DNA of 64,000 bases from contig NZ_AP017378.1 in assembly GCF_003966735.1 (NCBI RefSeq), forward strand, positions 1,473,501 to 1,537,500. Direction: 5' to 3'. The notes beneath the pieces are model-generated. The model was not told the origin of the DNA. It did not search any database and saw only the letters and a list, made by a program, of their open reading frames with translations. This document shows, piece after piece, positions 18,805 through 27,192 of the stretch. A program made the position numbers and the translations under genes. This stretch comes from Desulfovibrio ferrophilus (lineage in GTDB: Bacteria; Desulfobacterota; Desulfovibrionia; Desulfovibrionales; Desulfovibrionaceae). The number at the start of each line of letters is the position of its first letter. Position 1 is the first letter of the stretch.

Positions 18805-20025
18805 TTACAGCATCGTCAGACTGCCTTTTGCCCGTCCAGGTCTCGTCAAGGCATCCATCAACGCCCGAACAGCCTCGGTAACCGTTTTGCATCCATCTCC
18901 TGCCACAGCAGCCCCGGCACTCAGCCCTCCATCAAGGGAAACAAGCAAGGCGTTCAAGGACTGCCCGACCTGTTCACGCGGTGCATGAGCCATCACGTAG
19001 ATCATGGACCCCAGTCGACCGGTTGCTCCAGCATTGGGAAAATGCATCCGCACAGCCGAAGCCACACGTTCCACTGCATCATCTCCGGCTTCAAAACCCT
19101 GCTGGGCATGAATCGAAGGCAGACCTTCCAGAAAAATACCTGCGATGGAGCACTGTTCGCCCCCCACCTTGGAAAACTCGAACTCCGGCCCAGCCTGCTG
19201 CACAAAATGCTTCAAGGTCAAAAAACCCGTCAGGGCGTCACGGCGGAAGGCGTCGCGAATCTGCTGAATTCGTTCCAGTTCCGTCATGTTCTTGTTGACC
19301 CGCCAAGTAAACTCTTCAGCTTCGAATGGTTTCTTCAAAAAGTCATTGGCACCGCTCTTCAGGAACTTGGCAGTCAACGCCCCCGAATTATGAGCCGAGA
19401 CGCCCAGAATGGCCAACTCCTCCCGCGAATACTGCTCACGAATCTTGCGAATCAATTCCAGGCCATCCATGCCGGGCATTTCGTAATCGGTAATCACCAT
19501 ATGGATATCGGATTCTGAGCCCAGAATCTCCATGGCCTGCTCGCCGTCAACCGCAGCGTGGACCTGATAATTCTGATTCTCAAGCAGGCGAACCATCATA
19601 TTGCGAACGGTGGCAGCGTCATCAACGACCAAGACCGCCGTATCGCGGTTGCGCCAGACCCTGCGTACAAGATCCACCAGGGTCTCCAACTCACCGGGAG
19701 CCCCCTTGATAAAGAAGTCGAGAACCCGTTTTTCGAGATACCGATTCCGAAGTTCCTCATCAAAGGTCGAGGTCAATACAATCACGGGGAGGTTCTGAGA
19801 AAGAAGCAGTTCAACGGCTTCGCCATCAGGCGCACCCTTGAGGCTCAGGTTGCACACAGCAAGAAAGATCTCGTCACCGCGTTCATCCAGCAACCGCTCA
19901 ACGTCATCCATTGAAGAGGCCAGGATCGTTCCAAAGCGAGCCATGTCTTCAATATGTTCACTGATGATACGCGCCTGAACAGCGCTGTTTTCAACAACCA
20001 GAACCTTATTGGCAACCACGCTCAT
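18805..20025 (-). CDS. Two receiver domains plus degenerate GGDEF output
   Basis: A 406-residue PleD-like protein. The first receiver is degenerate: the acidic pocket reads VENS and Asn59 replaces the phospho-acceptor (LAVCNLSLKG). The second receiver, at about residues 128-245, is intact (VVDDAAT, then VITDYEMPGMDG and FLKKPF). The C-terminal domain begins with the GGDEF-type entry RRDALTGFLTLKHF, but the signature is replaced by GRLGSMIYVM, so it cannot make c-di-GMP by the usual mechanism. It may be a scaffold or binder. ATG 20025 follows an AAGGAAG ribosome-binding site. Confidence 0.88.
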   Translation of the reverse strand: MSVVANKVLVVENSAVQARIISEHIEDMARFGTILASSMDDVERLLDERGDEIFLAVCNLSLKGAPDGEAVELLLSQNLPVIVLTSTFDEELRNRYLEKRVLDFFIKGAPGELETLVDLVRRVWRNRDTAVLVVDDAATVRNMMVRLLENQNYQVHAAVDGEQAMEILGSESDIHMVITDYEMPGMDGLELIRKIREQYSREELAILGVSAHNSGALTAKFLKSGANDFLKKPFEAEEFTWRVNKNMTELERIQQIRDAFRRDALTGFLTLKHFVQQAGPEFEFSKVGGEQCSIAGIFLEGLPSIHAQQGFEAGDDAVERVASAVRMHFPNAGATGRLGSMIYVMAHAPREQVGQSLNALLVSLDGGLSAGAAVAGDGCKTVTEAVRALMDALTRPGRAKGSLTML

Positions 20026-20192
20026 TCGTCTTCCTTTTGATATGGTGAACGGATTCGGGCTGCCCACGCAGATCTCTGAAAAATCCGCAGTTCACAGAAT
20101 CAACAGCTCGTTTCATATCAAAAAGTACTCGGAGCTTCGAGACTTGGCAAGCCCCGCAGCTCCGGCCGAAGTCTTAACCTCTCAGAAACAAA

Positions 20193-21056
20193 TCAGAAAT
20201 GATAACCGATGGAGAACGAACCACCCACGGTGGCCCCACTATTATAGGAATTCTGCTCATCGCCATCACTGTTATAAAATGTTGTCTCACGAGCAAAGAT
20301 GAACTCGGGACCAAAGCGCACAAACAACTCTTTCGTAGGAGTCCAGTCTCCATACAACCCCACACGAATTCCGGATTCTTCAAGGTAGCCCTTGCTACGC
20401 ACGGTACTATCATCAGCCAGGCGCCAAAGGTCGTACTCAACCCTACCTGCAAGATGAACCGCCCACTGCGGATCAAACCGATAGACCAATTCGGCCTCAG
20501 GAAATCCAATACGAGCCGAAAAGCCCTGCTCGACACCCTGATTCCACATCACCCCGAGAATAGGCACAACCGCCCAACGAATCTTATGCCCTGCTACCCC
20601 CACCCCCATTTGCACTGCCCAGGCGTCGCTCAGGGCATAACTTGCTCCACCACCGACGAACATGCCCAACGAGTCGTCCATCTCCTCTTCGTAGGCTGCA
20701 GAAACACCAGCCACATAGAACCAACCCCACTCAGAGTTGATACGACCTCTGTCATGCGCGGACAATTCAATTTCATGGAGTTGATCCCAAGGATCATCGA
20801 CACCATTGCCAAAAGGCAATCCTGTCCTGTCATTCCAGTCGTAGCTGCGTACCCCATAGGACAACCGCAGAATGTCATACGTCATGGACACATCGGCCTG
20901 AAGAACCGAAAAACCACCTTCACGATCGTCATAATCCGCATCCGATACTATTCCGGTTTCGACCGAAATGGAGACCGGGCAGCCCCCGTCCTGCCCGCCA
21001 AGTGCAACAGTAGCGGCCAGCAACACGAGTAAACATCCCAATATGGAACACCTCAT
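20193..21056 (-). CDS. Predicted outer membrane beta-barrel protein
   Basis: A 287-residue exported protein of unknown role. It has a signal peptide (hydrophobic core LLVLLAATVALG) and a series of alternating aromatic/glycine strands. The last residues SIGYHF end in phenylalanine, the usual signal for the outer membrane barrel assembly machinery. About 10-12 strands are plausible. ATG 21056 is preceded by AGAGGAGA; the frame is open to 21125, but those residues would add an unlikely cytoplasmic tail. No specific family was recognised. Confidence 0.8.
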   Translation of the reverse strand: MRCSILGCLLVLLAATVALGGQDGGCPVSISVETGIVSDADYDDREGGFSVLQADVSMTYDILRLSYGVRSYDWNDRTGLPFGNGVDDPWDQLHEIELSAHDRGRINSEWGWFYVAGVSAAYEEEMDDSLGMFVGGGASYALSDAWAVQMGVGVAGHKIRWAVVPILGVMWNQGVEQGFSARIGFPEAELVYRFDPQWAVHLAGRVEYDLWRLADDSTVRSKGYLEESGIRVGLYGDWTPTKELFVRFGPEFIFARETTFYNSDGDEQNSYNSGATVGGSFSIGYHF

Positions 21057-21266
21057 ACATTCAATCTCCTCTAAAAATGAAAACATCTCATCCCTAAAAC
21101 ATCGAATGTAAGGTAAATCAATCATTTCTCCCTGATTTTACATTTATTTACTGATTAAAACAGATAGGGAATCCCGCAAACAATCCCGTCATACAAAACG
21201 CTCTTATTCTACCGAAAACAACAATTTCGGCCTGAGACAGCCACTTTAGGAGCCCTCAATTATCCA

Positions 21267-21296
21267 TTGTAAAACACTCTGAATCCAGCGTATAAG
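21267..21296 (+). promoter_or_regulatory. Candidate sigma-70-type promoter for the DJ-1/PfpI gene
   Basis: TTGTAA at 21267-21272 and TATAAG at 21291-21296 are separated by 18 bases and lie about 48 bases before the start codon. This is a pattern match only. Confidence 0.4.
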
Positions 21297-21343
21297 AATT
21301 TTCGTTCATCTCATCTATTCCAATCCTTTAGGAGCGTATCTCA

Positions 21344-21955
21344 ATGCATGCATTTCGTTTCACTATGATCAAGGCACTCGGCTTGTTGCTTGCTCTTCTC
21401 CTGCTGATCCCGGCCGCATCTGCGCAGGCCTCTGCACAGGGCAAAAAAATATTGCTCATCGTCGCCAAGGCCGACTTCGAGCAGAGCGAATACTCCAACA
21501 CCCGCTCGACTCTTGAAGATGCTGGTGCAATCTGTACGGTTGCCAGCACCAAAATTGGTACCCTCAAGGGCAACAAGGGCAAACGCATTGAGTCCGAACT
21601 GGAACTGACACAGGTTCAAACCGCCGAATATGACGGCGTGGTTGTCATTGGCGGGAATGGAATCAAAAAAGAATGGAAGAATGAAGACGCACACCGCATC
21701 CTGCGCGAAGCTCAGCAACAGGGCAAAATCATTGGCGCCATCTGCGCCGGCCCGGGAGTCCTCGCCTACGCCGGAGTCCTTGACGGCAAAAACGCCACAG
21801 CCCATCCTAAGAGCGGCGCAAGCTTCCCCATGAAGGATCATGGCTGCAGTTATACCAAGAAAAGTGTTGTGGTTGACGGAAACATCGTCACCGCTGATGG
21901 CCCCAAATCGGCCAAGGCCTTTGGAAAGGCACTGGTCGAGGTGCTGAGCAACTAG
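21344..21955 (+). CDS. Exported DJ-1/PfpI-family protein
   Basis: A 203-residue member of the DJ-1/PfpI superfamily with a clear signal peptide (hydrophobic core at about 10-24, cleavage near ASAQA). The Rossmann-like core begins KKILLIVAKADFEQSEY, where an acidic residue sits at the position that tunes the active-site cysteine. VVVIGGNGIKKEW follows, then the nucleophile elbow GAICAGPGVLA with the expected cysteine. Most family members are cytoplasmic proteases, deglycases or chaperones, so a periplasmic version is less usual. Ribosome-binding site TAGGAGCG; own terminator at 21981-22012. Confidence 0.88.
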   Translation: MHAFRFTMIKALGLLLALLLLIPAASAQASAQGKKILLIVAKADFEQSEYSNTRSTLEDAGAICTVASTKIGTLKGNKGKRIESELELTQVQTAEYDGVVVIGGNGIKKEWKNEDAHRILREAQQQGKIIGAICAGPGVLAYAGVLDGKNATAHPKSGASFPMKDHGCSYTKKSVVVDGNIVTADGPKSAKAFGKALVEVLSN

Positions 21956-21980
21956 ATCAGTACCACTCCGGTAAATTACC

Positions 21981-22012
21981 AAGGCCCTTCTCGAACAGGA
22001 GGGCCTTTTTTT
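21981..22012 (+). terminator. Terminator after the DJ-1/PfpI gene
   Basis: An AAGGCCCT / AGGGCCTT stem is followed by seven T bases. Confidence 0.88.
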
Positions 22013-22072
22013 CAGCCTTGCTCTTCTCCATCCCGCTCCTCTAGGGGAAAAGGCCTCTCAAGCCCCACATTG

Positions 22073-22087
22073 TCTAATTTTTTTAGA
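22073..22087. repeat. 15-bp element, copy 1 (upstream of the sigma-54 activator gene)
   Basis: TCTAA-TTTTT-TTAGA, a perfect 5-bp inverted repeat around five T bases. It ends 17 bases before the start codon of the activator gene, a position suited to autoregulation. Three further copies lie at 23538, 23669 and 23763. Confidence 0.7.
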
Positions 22088-22104
22088 TAGCATACATTGA
22101 TTTC

Positions 22105-23487
22105 ATGCAGGCCAATATATTGCTCATAGAAGACGATGCAGCCTTCCGAGGCATGATTGAGGAAGCCCTTAAAGCACGAAACTACGAGGTGTCCGCCGCC
22201 GGGCGTGCCGAGGATGGAATCAGCATTGCCGGGAGTGGAGCCTTTGATCTGATCCTGACAGACGTCAAATTACCGGGCATGTCCGGTGTTGAGGCCATCC
22301 CCAAGCTCAAGGAAGCGGCCCCGGACGCTGACATCATTGTCATGACGGCCTACTCCGCCAAGGAAACAGCAGTGGAAGCCGTGCGCCAGGGAGCCTACGA
22401 TTTCTTCTCAAAACCTTTCAGCCTGTCCGAGCTGGACGTGGTTATCCGCCGCGCGCTGGACAAACGCCGCCTGCAAAATGAAGTTGTGGCTCTACGTGAA
22501 ACCTTACGTAGCGAAGGCCCTTCCATGCGAATCCTTGGGGATTCGCACCCCATGCGCGAGGTCAAGGCGCTGGTCGAACGCATCGCCCCGCTGGACACCA
22601 CTGTTCTTGTCATCGGTGAATCCGGCACAGGTAAGGAATTGATTTCAGACACCATCCGAGCCTTGTCCGGGCGTTCATCGGGTCCATTTGTCAAGGTCAA
22701 CTGCGCCGCCATCCCTGAGCACCTGTTTGAAAATGAACTATTCGGCCATGAAAAAGGCGCATTCACCGGAGCCTCCAATGCTCAGCCCGGAAAATTCGAG
22801 CTGGCACACGGTGGGACCATCATGCTTGATGAAATCGGCGACATGCCACTCCCCATCCAGCCCAAGCTCCTACGTGCCGTTGAGCAGAAGCAGGTTGAGC
22901 GCCTTGGCGCACGTCGTCCCGTAGATGTTGATGTACGCATCATCGCAGCAACCAACCAGAACCTGCAAGAACGTGTTCGGGACAAAGCCTTCCGCGAAGA
23001 CCTCTATTACAGATTGAGTATTGCAGTGGTTGAACTGCCCCCTCTTCGGCAACGCAAAAGCGACATCCCACTCCTTGCCCAGCACTTCATCAAGAGAATC
23101 AATGCCACCATCGGCCTGCCCGTAAAATCGGCATCCCCCGACGCCCTGGCCGCCCTGAAGAAACAGGATTGGCCGGGCAACGTCCGCCAGTTGGCCAACA
23201 CCCTTGAGCGTGCGGCCATACATGCGGGCTCAGACATCATCAGTGCCCAGGATATTGCGTCTGCCCTTGGTGGCCCCAAACCTACCATGGCAGACGGTGA
23301 TGATATCGACCAAGGAGCTATCGATCTGCGCACCACCATGCGTGAAGTGGAACGCAACTTGATCGTGGGTGCTTTGACCAGGGCCGGAGGTCTGCAGACC
23401 GAAGCAGCCACCCTGCTGGGACTGACCCCCAAGAACCTCTGGGCAAAAATCAAGAAGCACGGCATCGATCCCAAAGCCCCGCACTGA
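22105..23487 (+). CDS. Sigma-54-dependent response regulator (NtrC/AtoC type), probable Tad pilus activator
   Basis: A 460-residue bacterial enhancer-binding protein. The receiver domain at 1-120 has phospho-acceptor Asp53 (LTDVKLPG). The AAA+ domain has Walker A GESGTGKE near 171, the sigma-54-contacting GAFTGA near 219 and the DLYYRLS and WPGNVRQL motifs. A Fis-type helix-turn-helix ends the protein (TEAATLLGLTPKNLWAKIKKH). No cognate kinase is adjacent. It lies directly upstream of the pilus locus, which starts with a sigma-54 promoter, so I infer that it switches on pilus expression. It lacks an obvious ribosome-binding site, and a 15-bp repeat sits just upstream. Confidence 0.93.
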   Translation: MQANILLIEDDAAFRGMIEEALKARNYEVSAAGRAEDGISIAGSGAFDLILTDVKLPGMSGVEAIPKLKEAAPDADIIVMTAYSAKETAVEAVRQGAYDFFSKPFSLSELDVVIRRALDKRRLQNEVVALRETLRSEGPSMRILGDSHPMREVKALVERIAPLDTTVLVIGESGTGKELISDTIRALSGRSSGPFVKVNCAAIPEHLFENELFGHEKGAFTGASNAQPGKFELAHGGTIMLDEIGDMPLPIQPKLLRAVEQKQVERLGARRPVDVDVRIIAATNQNLQERVRDKAFREDLYYRLSIAVVELPPLRQRKSDIPLLAQHFIKRINATIGLPVKSASPDALAALKKQDWPGNVRQLANTLERAAIHAGSDIISAQDIASALGGPKPTMADGDDIDQGAIDLRTTMREVERNLIVGALTRAGGLQTEAATLLGLTPKNLWAKIKKHGIDPKAPH

Positions 23488-23537
23488 TTCAAGCACAAGC
23501 CTTCTCCACCTTTCTCAACTCGCCCTCCCCATCGAAA

Positions 23538-23552
23538 TCTATTTTTTATAGA
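23538..23552. repeat. 15-bp element, copy 2
   Basis: TCTAT-TTTTT-ATAGA, a perfect 5-bp inverted repeat around five T bases. Confidence 0.7.
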
Positions 23553-23668
23553 TCAGATGCATGATCTCAAAAACTTGCTGATTACGCCCATGGCTTGGGA
23601 GCTTTCCCCTGTTCACAGATAAACTTCCACTATGATTTCTCCCACAAACTTCTCCCACCCGCCCCCAG

Positions 23669-23683
23669 TCTATTTTTTTTAGA
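23669..23683. repeat. 15-bp element, copy 3
   Basis: TCTAT-TTTTT-TTAGA, 131 bases downstream of copy 2, with one mismatch between arms. Confidence 0.7.
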
Positions 23684-23762
23684 TAAAGCATCACTCTTAA
23701 TATTACTTGAATAATTAAAGACACTTACTTAAGCCAACCCTTCGCTCTTCGACCAAATCAAA

Positions 23763-23777
23763 TCTCATTTTTTTAGA
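23763..23777. repeat. 15-bp element, copy 4
   Basis: TCTCA-TTTTT-TTAGA, 94 bases downstream of copy 3 and 134 bases before the sigma-54 promoter. Two arm positions deviate. Confidence 0.65.
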
Positions 23778-23910
23778 TTTCAGCCCATCTAAGGGCATCG
23801 GAGTTTGCCCCCGCCAGACAAGGCTCCAGAGTTTTGTGGTTTTTTATTACCCATAATTACAGCAGTTTAGAGATTAAATTATTCAACTATAGCCCTACTA
23901 AAACACTTCG

Positions 23911-23925
23911 TGGCACACGCCTTGC
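23911..23925 (+). promoter_or_regulatory. Sigma-54 (-24/-12) promoter of the Tad pilus operon
   Basis: TGGCAC-ACGCC-TTGC matches the sigma-54 consensus TGGCAC-N5-TTGC exactly, with GG and GC ten bases apart. The expected transcription start is near 23937, giving a 5' leader of about 70 bases before the pilin start codon. Confidence 0.8.
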
Positions 23926-24007
23926 CTTGTGGAGTTCATCAACGGCAAAGGATCCATCCCCAAGCCATAACAAGAATCGGGAACTTTCTAACATGAGGAG
24001 AAGAACC

Positions 24008-24172
24008 ATGAAGACCTTGATGAACCTTATCCGTAACGAAGAAGGCGTCACCGCTCTCGAATACGGCATGATTGCCGCCCTGATCGCCGCTGTTATCGCC
24101 GCTACCGTCGGCCTGCTTGGCACCGGCATCAACACCGCTTTCCAAACCGTGCTGACCGCCATTGGCGGCTAA
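24008..24172 (+). CDS. flp: Flp-family type IVb major pilin
   Basis: A 54-residue prepilin, the main building block of the Tad/Flp pilus. The leader MKTLMNLIRNEEG ends at the prepilin peptidase site, and the mature part begins VTALEYGMIAALIAAV with the conserved Glu at +5 and Tyr at +6. The rest is one hydrophobic helix. ATG 24008 has the ribosome-binding site GAGGAGAAG; an upstream in-frame extension is discarded because it lacks pilin character. It is the first gene of the operon, 70 bases after the predicted start of transcription, and is followed by a hairpin at 24234-24272. Confidence 0.95.
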   Translation: MKTLMNLIRNEEGVTALEYGMIAALIAAVIAATVGLLGTGINTAFQTVLTAIGG

Positions 24173-24233
24173 GTACACGCATCCACACCTTGCGCGGGAC
24201 ACAATTTATGCGCTTTTTCCCCAGCGCAGAGCG

Positions 24234-24272
24234 GACGGAGCCGGATTTCCCCTCATCCCCCCCGGCTCCGTC
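24234..24272 (+). promoter_or_regulatory. Hairpin between the pilin and prepilin peptidase genes
   Basis: An 11-bp perfect GACGGAGCCGG / CCGGCTCCGTC stem with a 17-base loop and no T run behind it. It looks like an mRNA-stabilising or partial read-through element rather than a full terminator, and would favour pilin over assembly proteins. Confidence 0.65.
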
Positions 24273-24325
24273 TGCATCCCGGGCAACCCCCACCCCCGGG
24301 CGTCCCGCCTCCAAAGGAGAATCTC

Positions 24326-24877
24326 ATGGACGCCCTGCACTACATCATCCTCACCTTCATCCTCCTGATCGCGACGGTCACTGACCTGCGTGAACGAAGG
24401 ATACCTAACAAGCTGACGTATCCCGCCATGCTGCTGGCCCTATGCTGGCACTACGTGATGACCGGCGCTGACGGTCTCGTCTTTGCCTCCATCGGCCTTG
24501 CTGCGGGTTTCGGCACCATGCTCATCCCCTTCCTGATGGGATACATGGGCGCCGGAGACGTCAAGCTCATGGCCGTCGCTGGAGCCTTTCTGGGCCCCGC
24601 TGGCGCGCTCAAGGCATTTCTGTTTACCAGCCTCGTTGGCGGTGTCTACGCCGTGGCCGTTGTTGCCTGGCGCTCTCCCCTGACCACGATGCTGGCCTCT
24701 GCCATGAAGGACTCAAAGGGACTGCTGGCTGGCGCTGGCACCTGGGTTCAGAATCTTCAAGGCAGATCGCAGGGCGTTCCCCAACTCGCATACGGAGCCG
24801 CCATCGCGGCCGGAACCATCATTTCCGTAATCAGTGATTACGGGATGAATGCTTTTGTTCCGGTCTGGTGGGCATAG
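24326..24877 (+). CDS. cpaA: Prepilin peptidase, CpaA/TadV type
   Basis: A 183-residue aspartic membrane peptidase that removes the leader from Flp and the TadE-type pseudopilins. The first catalytic Asp is in ATVTDLRERRIPN near residue 20 and the second in the GxGD motif YMGAGDVKLMA near residue 78. About six hydrophobic segments are visible. It lacks the N-terminal methylase domain of type IVa enzymes, as is normal for TadV. Ribosome-binding site AAAGGAG. It lies 12 bases before cpaB. Confidence 0.92.
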   Translation: MDALHYIILTFILLIATVTDLRERRIPNKLTYPAMLLALCWHYVMTGADGLVFASIGLAAGFGTMLIPFLMGYMGAGDVKLMAVAGAFLGPAGALKAFLFTSLVGGVYAVAVVAWRSPLTTMLASAMKDSKGLLAGAGTWVQNLQGRSQGVPQLAYGAAIAAGTIISVISDYGMNAFVPVWWA

Positions 24878-24889
24878 GAGGACAACGCC

Positions 24890-25714
24890 ATGCGTAAGAC
24901 CGCAGTTATCCAAATCGTTATCGCCCTGGTCCTGTCGCTGATCGCCGGTGTGCTCGTCTTCAAGTGGATGAACGCCCGTCTGGGCGCAAAGCAACAGGAA
25001 GACGCAAGCTCGCAAGTCACGATCATCGTTGCCGCAAAGGACATTGCCAAGGGTGAAAAGCTCACTGAAGAATTACTCAAGCAAGCCAGATTCCTGAAGG
25101 AAAATGCTCCCTCAGGAACATATGCCGAAGTCGAATCCCTGACCAACCGCGTTGCGGCTTTCCCCATTGGCGAAGGCGAGGCCATCACAGCCTCACGCCT
25201 TGTCAGTGACGAAGCCTTCTCGGGTGTCAGCACCCTGATCGCCCCGGGCAAGCGCGCCGTGGCCGTCAAGGGCAACAAGGTTTTGGGACTGTCCGGATTC
25301 ATTCGCCCCGGCAATCACGTGGATGTGCTGGTGACCATGGATATCCAGGACAAGAACAAGGATGAATACTCCTTCTCCAAGACCGTGCTTGAAGACATCA
25401 AGGTCATCGCCACGGGCACCGAACTGGAGCCCGAGGGCGACGACGGCGAAACCTCATCCATGGACACATACACCCTGGAACTGAGTAGCGAAGAAAGTGA
25501 AAAGCTTGCTCTGGCCGCCTCCAGAGGGACTCTGCATTTTGCTCTGCGCAATCCCGCAGACGTCAAGGACGTTCGCACCGAAGGCATCGATGTTCCCAAG
25601 CTGATGTCATCGCTCAAGCAACCCAAAGGCAAGAGCGGCAAGCCCAAGTATGTGGGAGTGGAAGTCATCACCGGCACCAGCCGCAAGACAGTGAGGTTTG
25701 CACGTCATGACTAG
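24890..25714 (+). CDS. cpaB: Flp pilus assembly protein CpaB/RcpC
   Basis: A 274-residue periplasmic assembly protein with one N-terminal membrane segment (residues 6-26). A SAF-type domain follows (IIVAAKDIAKGEKLTEELLK, then EAITASRLV), and then the RcpC/CpaB region with IAPGKRAVAVKG and IRPGNHVDVLVTM. It is thought to stabilise or gate the secretin. Ribosome-binding site AGGAGGAC. Its stop overlaps the start of cpaC by eight bases. Confidence 0.92.
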   Translation: MRKTAVIQIVIALVLSLIAGVLVFKWMNARLGAKQQEDASSQVTIIVAAKDIAKGEKLTEELLKQARFLKENAPSGTYAEVESLTNRVAAFPIGEGEAITASRLVSDEAFSGVSTLIAPGKRAVAVKGNKVLGLSGFIRPGNHVDVLVTMDIQDKNKDEYSFSKTVLEDIKVIATGTELEPEGDDGETSSMDTYTLELSSEESEKLALAASRGTLHFALRNPADVKDVRTEGIDVPKLMSSLKQPKGKSGKPKYVGVEVITGTSRKTVRFARHD

Positions 25715-27176
25715 TAGCAACATCGTCCGCAAGACGGTCTTGCTGACCGTCGCATTCCTGACCCTGTCCTGCACCGGTGCTGTTGCGGGCACGAATTTCG
25801 CGACCGAATCCATTGAACTGACCAAGAGCAAGTCCATGGTCCTGAACAGTCAGATTCCCATCAAGCGGCTGTCCGTGGCTGACCCGGAAATTGCCGAAAT
25901 CCTGTTGCTCTCGCCCAATCAGATCTACCTCACGGGCAAGGCACCCGGCGCCACCAACCTGACCCTGTGGGGTCATGACGGTCGTGTCTCGCACATCTAC
26001 GACATCTCCGTGACCCCGGACATTGCTCAACTAAAGCAGATGCTGCACCGCGTGCTCCCCGATGAGCGCAACCTGAAGGTCATGGCCGCCGGTGAATCCA
26101 TCACTCTGTCCGGCGTTGTCAGCAGCACAGGCAACCTGAGCACCGCTCTGGATCTGGCCGAACTCTATGCCCCGGAAAAGGTAACCAATCTGATGAGCGT
26201 CGGTGGCGTGCATCAGGTCATGCTCGAGGTCAAGGTCGCTGAGATGCACCGCAATGTGCTGGAACGCCTGGGCGTGGACCTGGCCTTCGCATCCAATGGC
26301 AATCTGGCCTACACCTTGCTGAACAACCTGATTTCCCTGGATAACCAGAACCCTGCCCTGACAGGCGGAACCAATACTCCAGGCTTGCTCTACAATACCG
26401 AGACCACCACAGCGATCGGTCGCACCGCCATCGGCAGCACCAACATCACGGGCTTTCTGGATGTGCTCAAGCAAAACGGACTGGTCAAGGTCCTGGCCGA
26501 ACCCACTCTCATCTGCCGCAGTGGCGAAGAAGCCCAATTCCTGGCCGGTGGCGAGATTCCCGTGCCCATTCCGCAGGGACTCGGCACCGTGGCCATCGAG
26601 TACAAGCCCTACGGTGTGGCCCTGGCCTTCACCCCGGTCGTACTCTCGCAGGGCCGCATCAGCCTGAAGGTGTTCCCCGAAGTTTCCGAGCTGGATTACG
26701 CCAATGCCCTGAACATTTCGGGCTTCACCATCCCGGCACTGACCAGTCGCCGCGCCTCCACCACCGTGGAACTGGGCGACGGTCAGAGCTTTGCCATCGC
26801 CGGACTGTTGCAGGACGAAATCCGCGAAGACATCAAGAAGTATCCAGGACTGGGCGACATCCCCATCCTCGGGACCCTGTTCCGATCCAGTAATTTCCAG
26901 AAGTCGGAAACCGAACTGGTGATCATCGTCACACCGCATCTGGCCAAGCCCATGGAAGTGGTGGACGGCTCATTACCTACCGATCATTTCGTTGAACCCA
27001 GCGAACTGGAATTCTTCATCTACGGCAAGATGGAAGGTGAACGTGACCCTGATCTTCCGGCCCCGGCCAAGACCAGTGTCCGCCCGGCGTCCACAGTACC
27101 CGCCGCTGGCGGAGCAACCCCCTCCGGCCCGGATGCGGGCATGGAAGGCGACTTCGGACACATCCTGAAGCCATAG
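25707..27176 (+). CDS. cpaC: Tad secretin CpaC/RcpA
   Basis: A 489-residue outer membrane secretin through which the pilus exits. It has a signal peptide (hydrophobic core LLTVAFLTLSC, then GAVAG), an N-terminal pilus-assembly domain with KRLSVADPEIAEILLLSPNQ, and a BON-like region. The secretin core includes LEVKVAEMHRNVLERLGVDL, LAEPTLICRSGEEAQFLAGGEIPV and the final VIIVTPHLAKP. A Pro/Ala-rich tail of about 60 residues follows. The start is taken as ATG 25707; a TTG nine bases upstream is possible. Confidence 0.94.
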   Translation: MTSSNIVRKTVLLTVAFLTLSCTGAVAGTNFATESIELTKSKSMVLNSQIPIKRLSVADPEIAEILLLSPNQIYLTGKAPGATNLTLWGHDGRVSHIYDISVTPDIAQLKQMLHRVLPDERNLKVMAAGESITLSGVVSSTGNLSTALDLAELYAPEKVTNLMSVGGVHQVMLEVKVAEMHRNVLERLGVDLAFASNGNLAYTLLNNLISLDNQNPALTGGTNTPGLLYNTETTTAIGRTAIGSTNITGFLDVLKQNGLVKVLAEPTLICRSGEEAQFLAGGEIPVPIPQGLGTVAIEYKPYGVALAFTPVVLSQGRISLKVFPEVSELDYANALNISGFTIPALTSRRASTTVELGDGQSFAIAGLLQDEIREDIKKYPGLGDIPILGTLFRSSNFQKSETELVIIVTPHLAKPMEVVDGSLPTDHFVEPSELEFFIYGKMEGERDPDLPAPAKTSVRPASTVPAAGGATPSGPDAGMEGDFGHILKP

Positions 27177-27192
27177 AGACAAGGAGACGATC

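Larger units (their letters stand above)
23488..24007 (+). other. Regulatory region of the Tad pilus locus
   Basis: A 520-base gene-free, AT-rich region between the activator and the pilin gene. It holds three copies of the 15-bp TCTNN-T5-NTAGA element, then a sigma-54 promoter about 148 bases after the last copy. This is the classic arrangement of upstream activating sequences and a -24/-12 promoter. The intervening DNA is T-rich and could bend easily. No integration host factor site was identified by eye. Confidence 0.75.
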
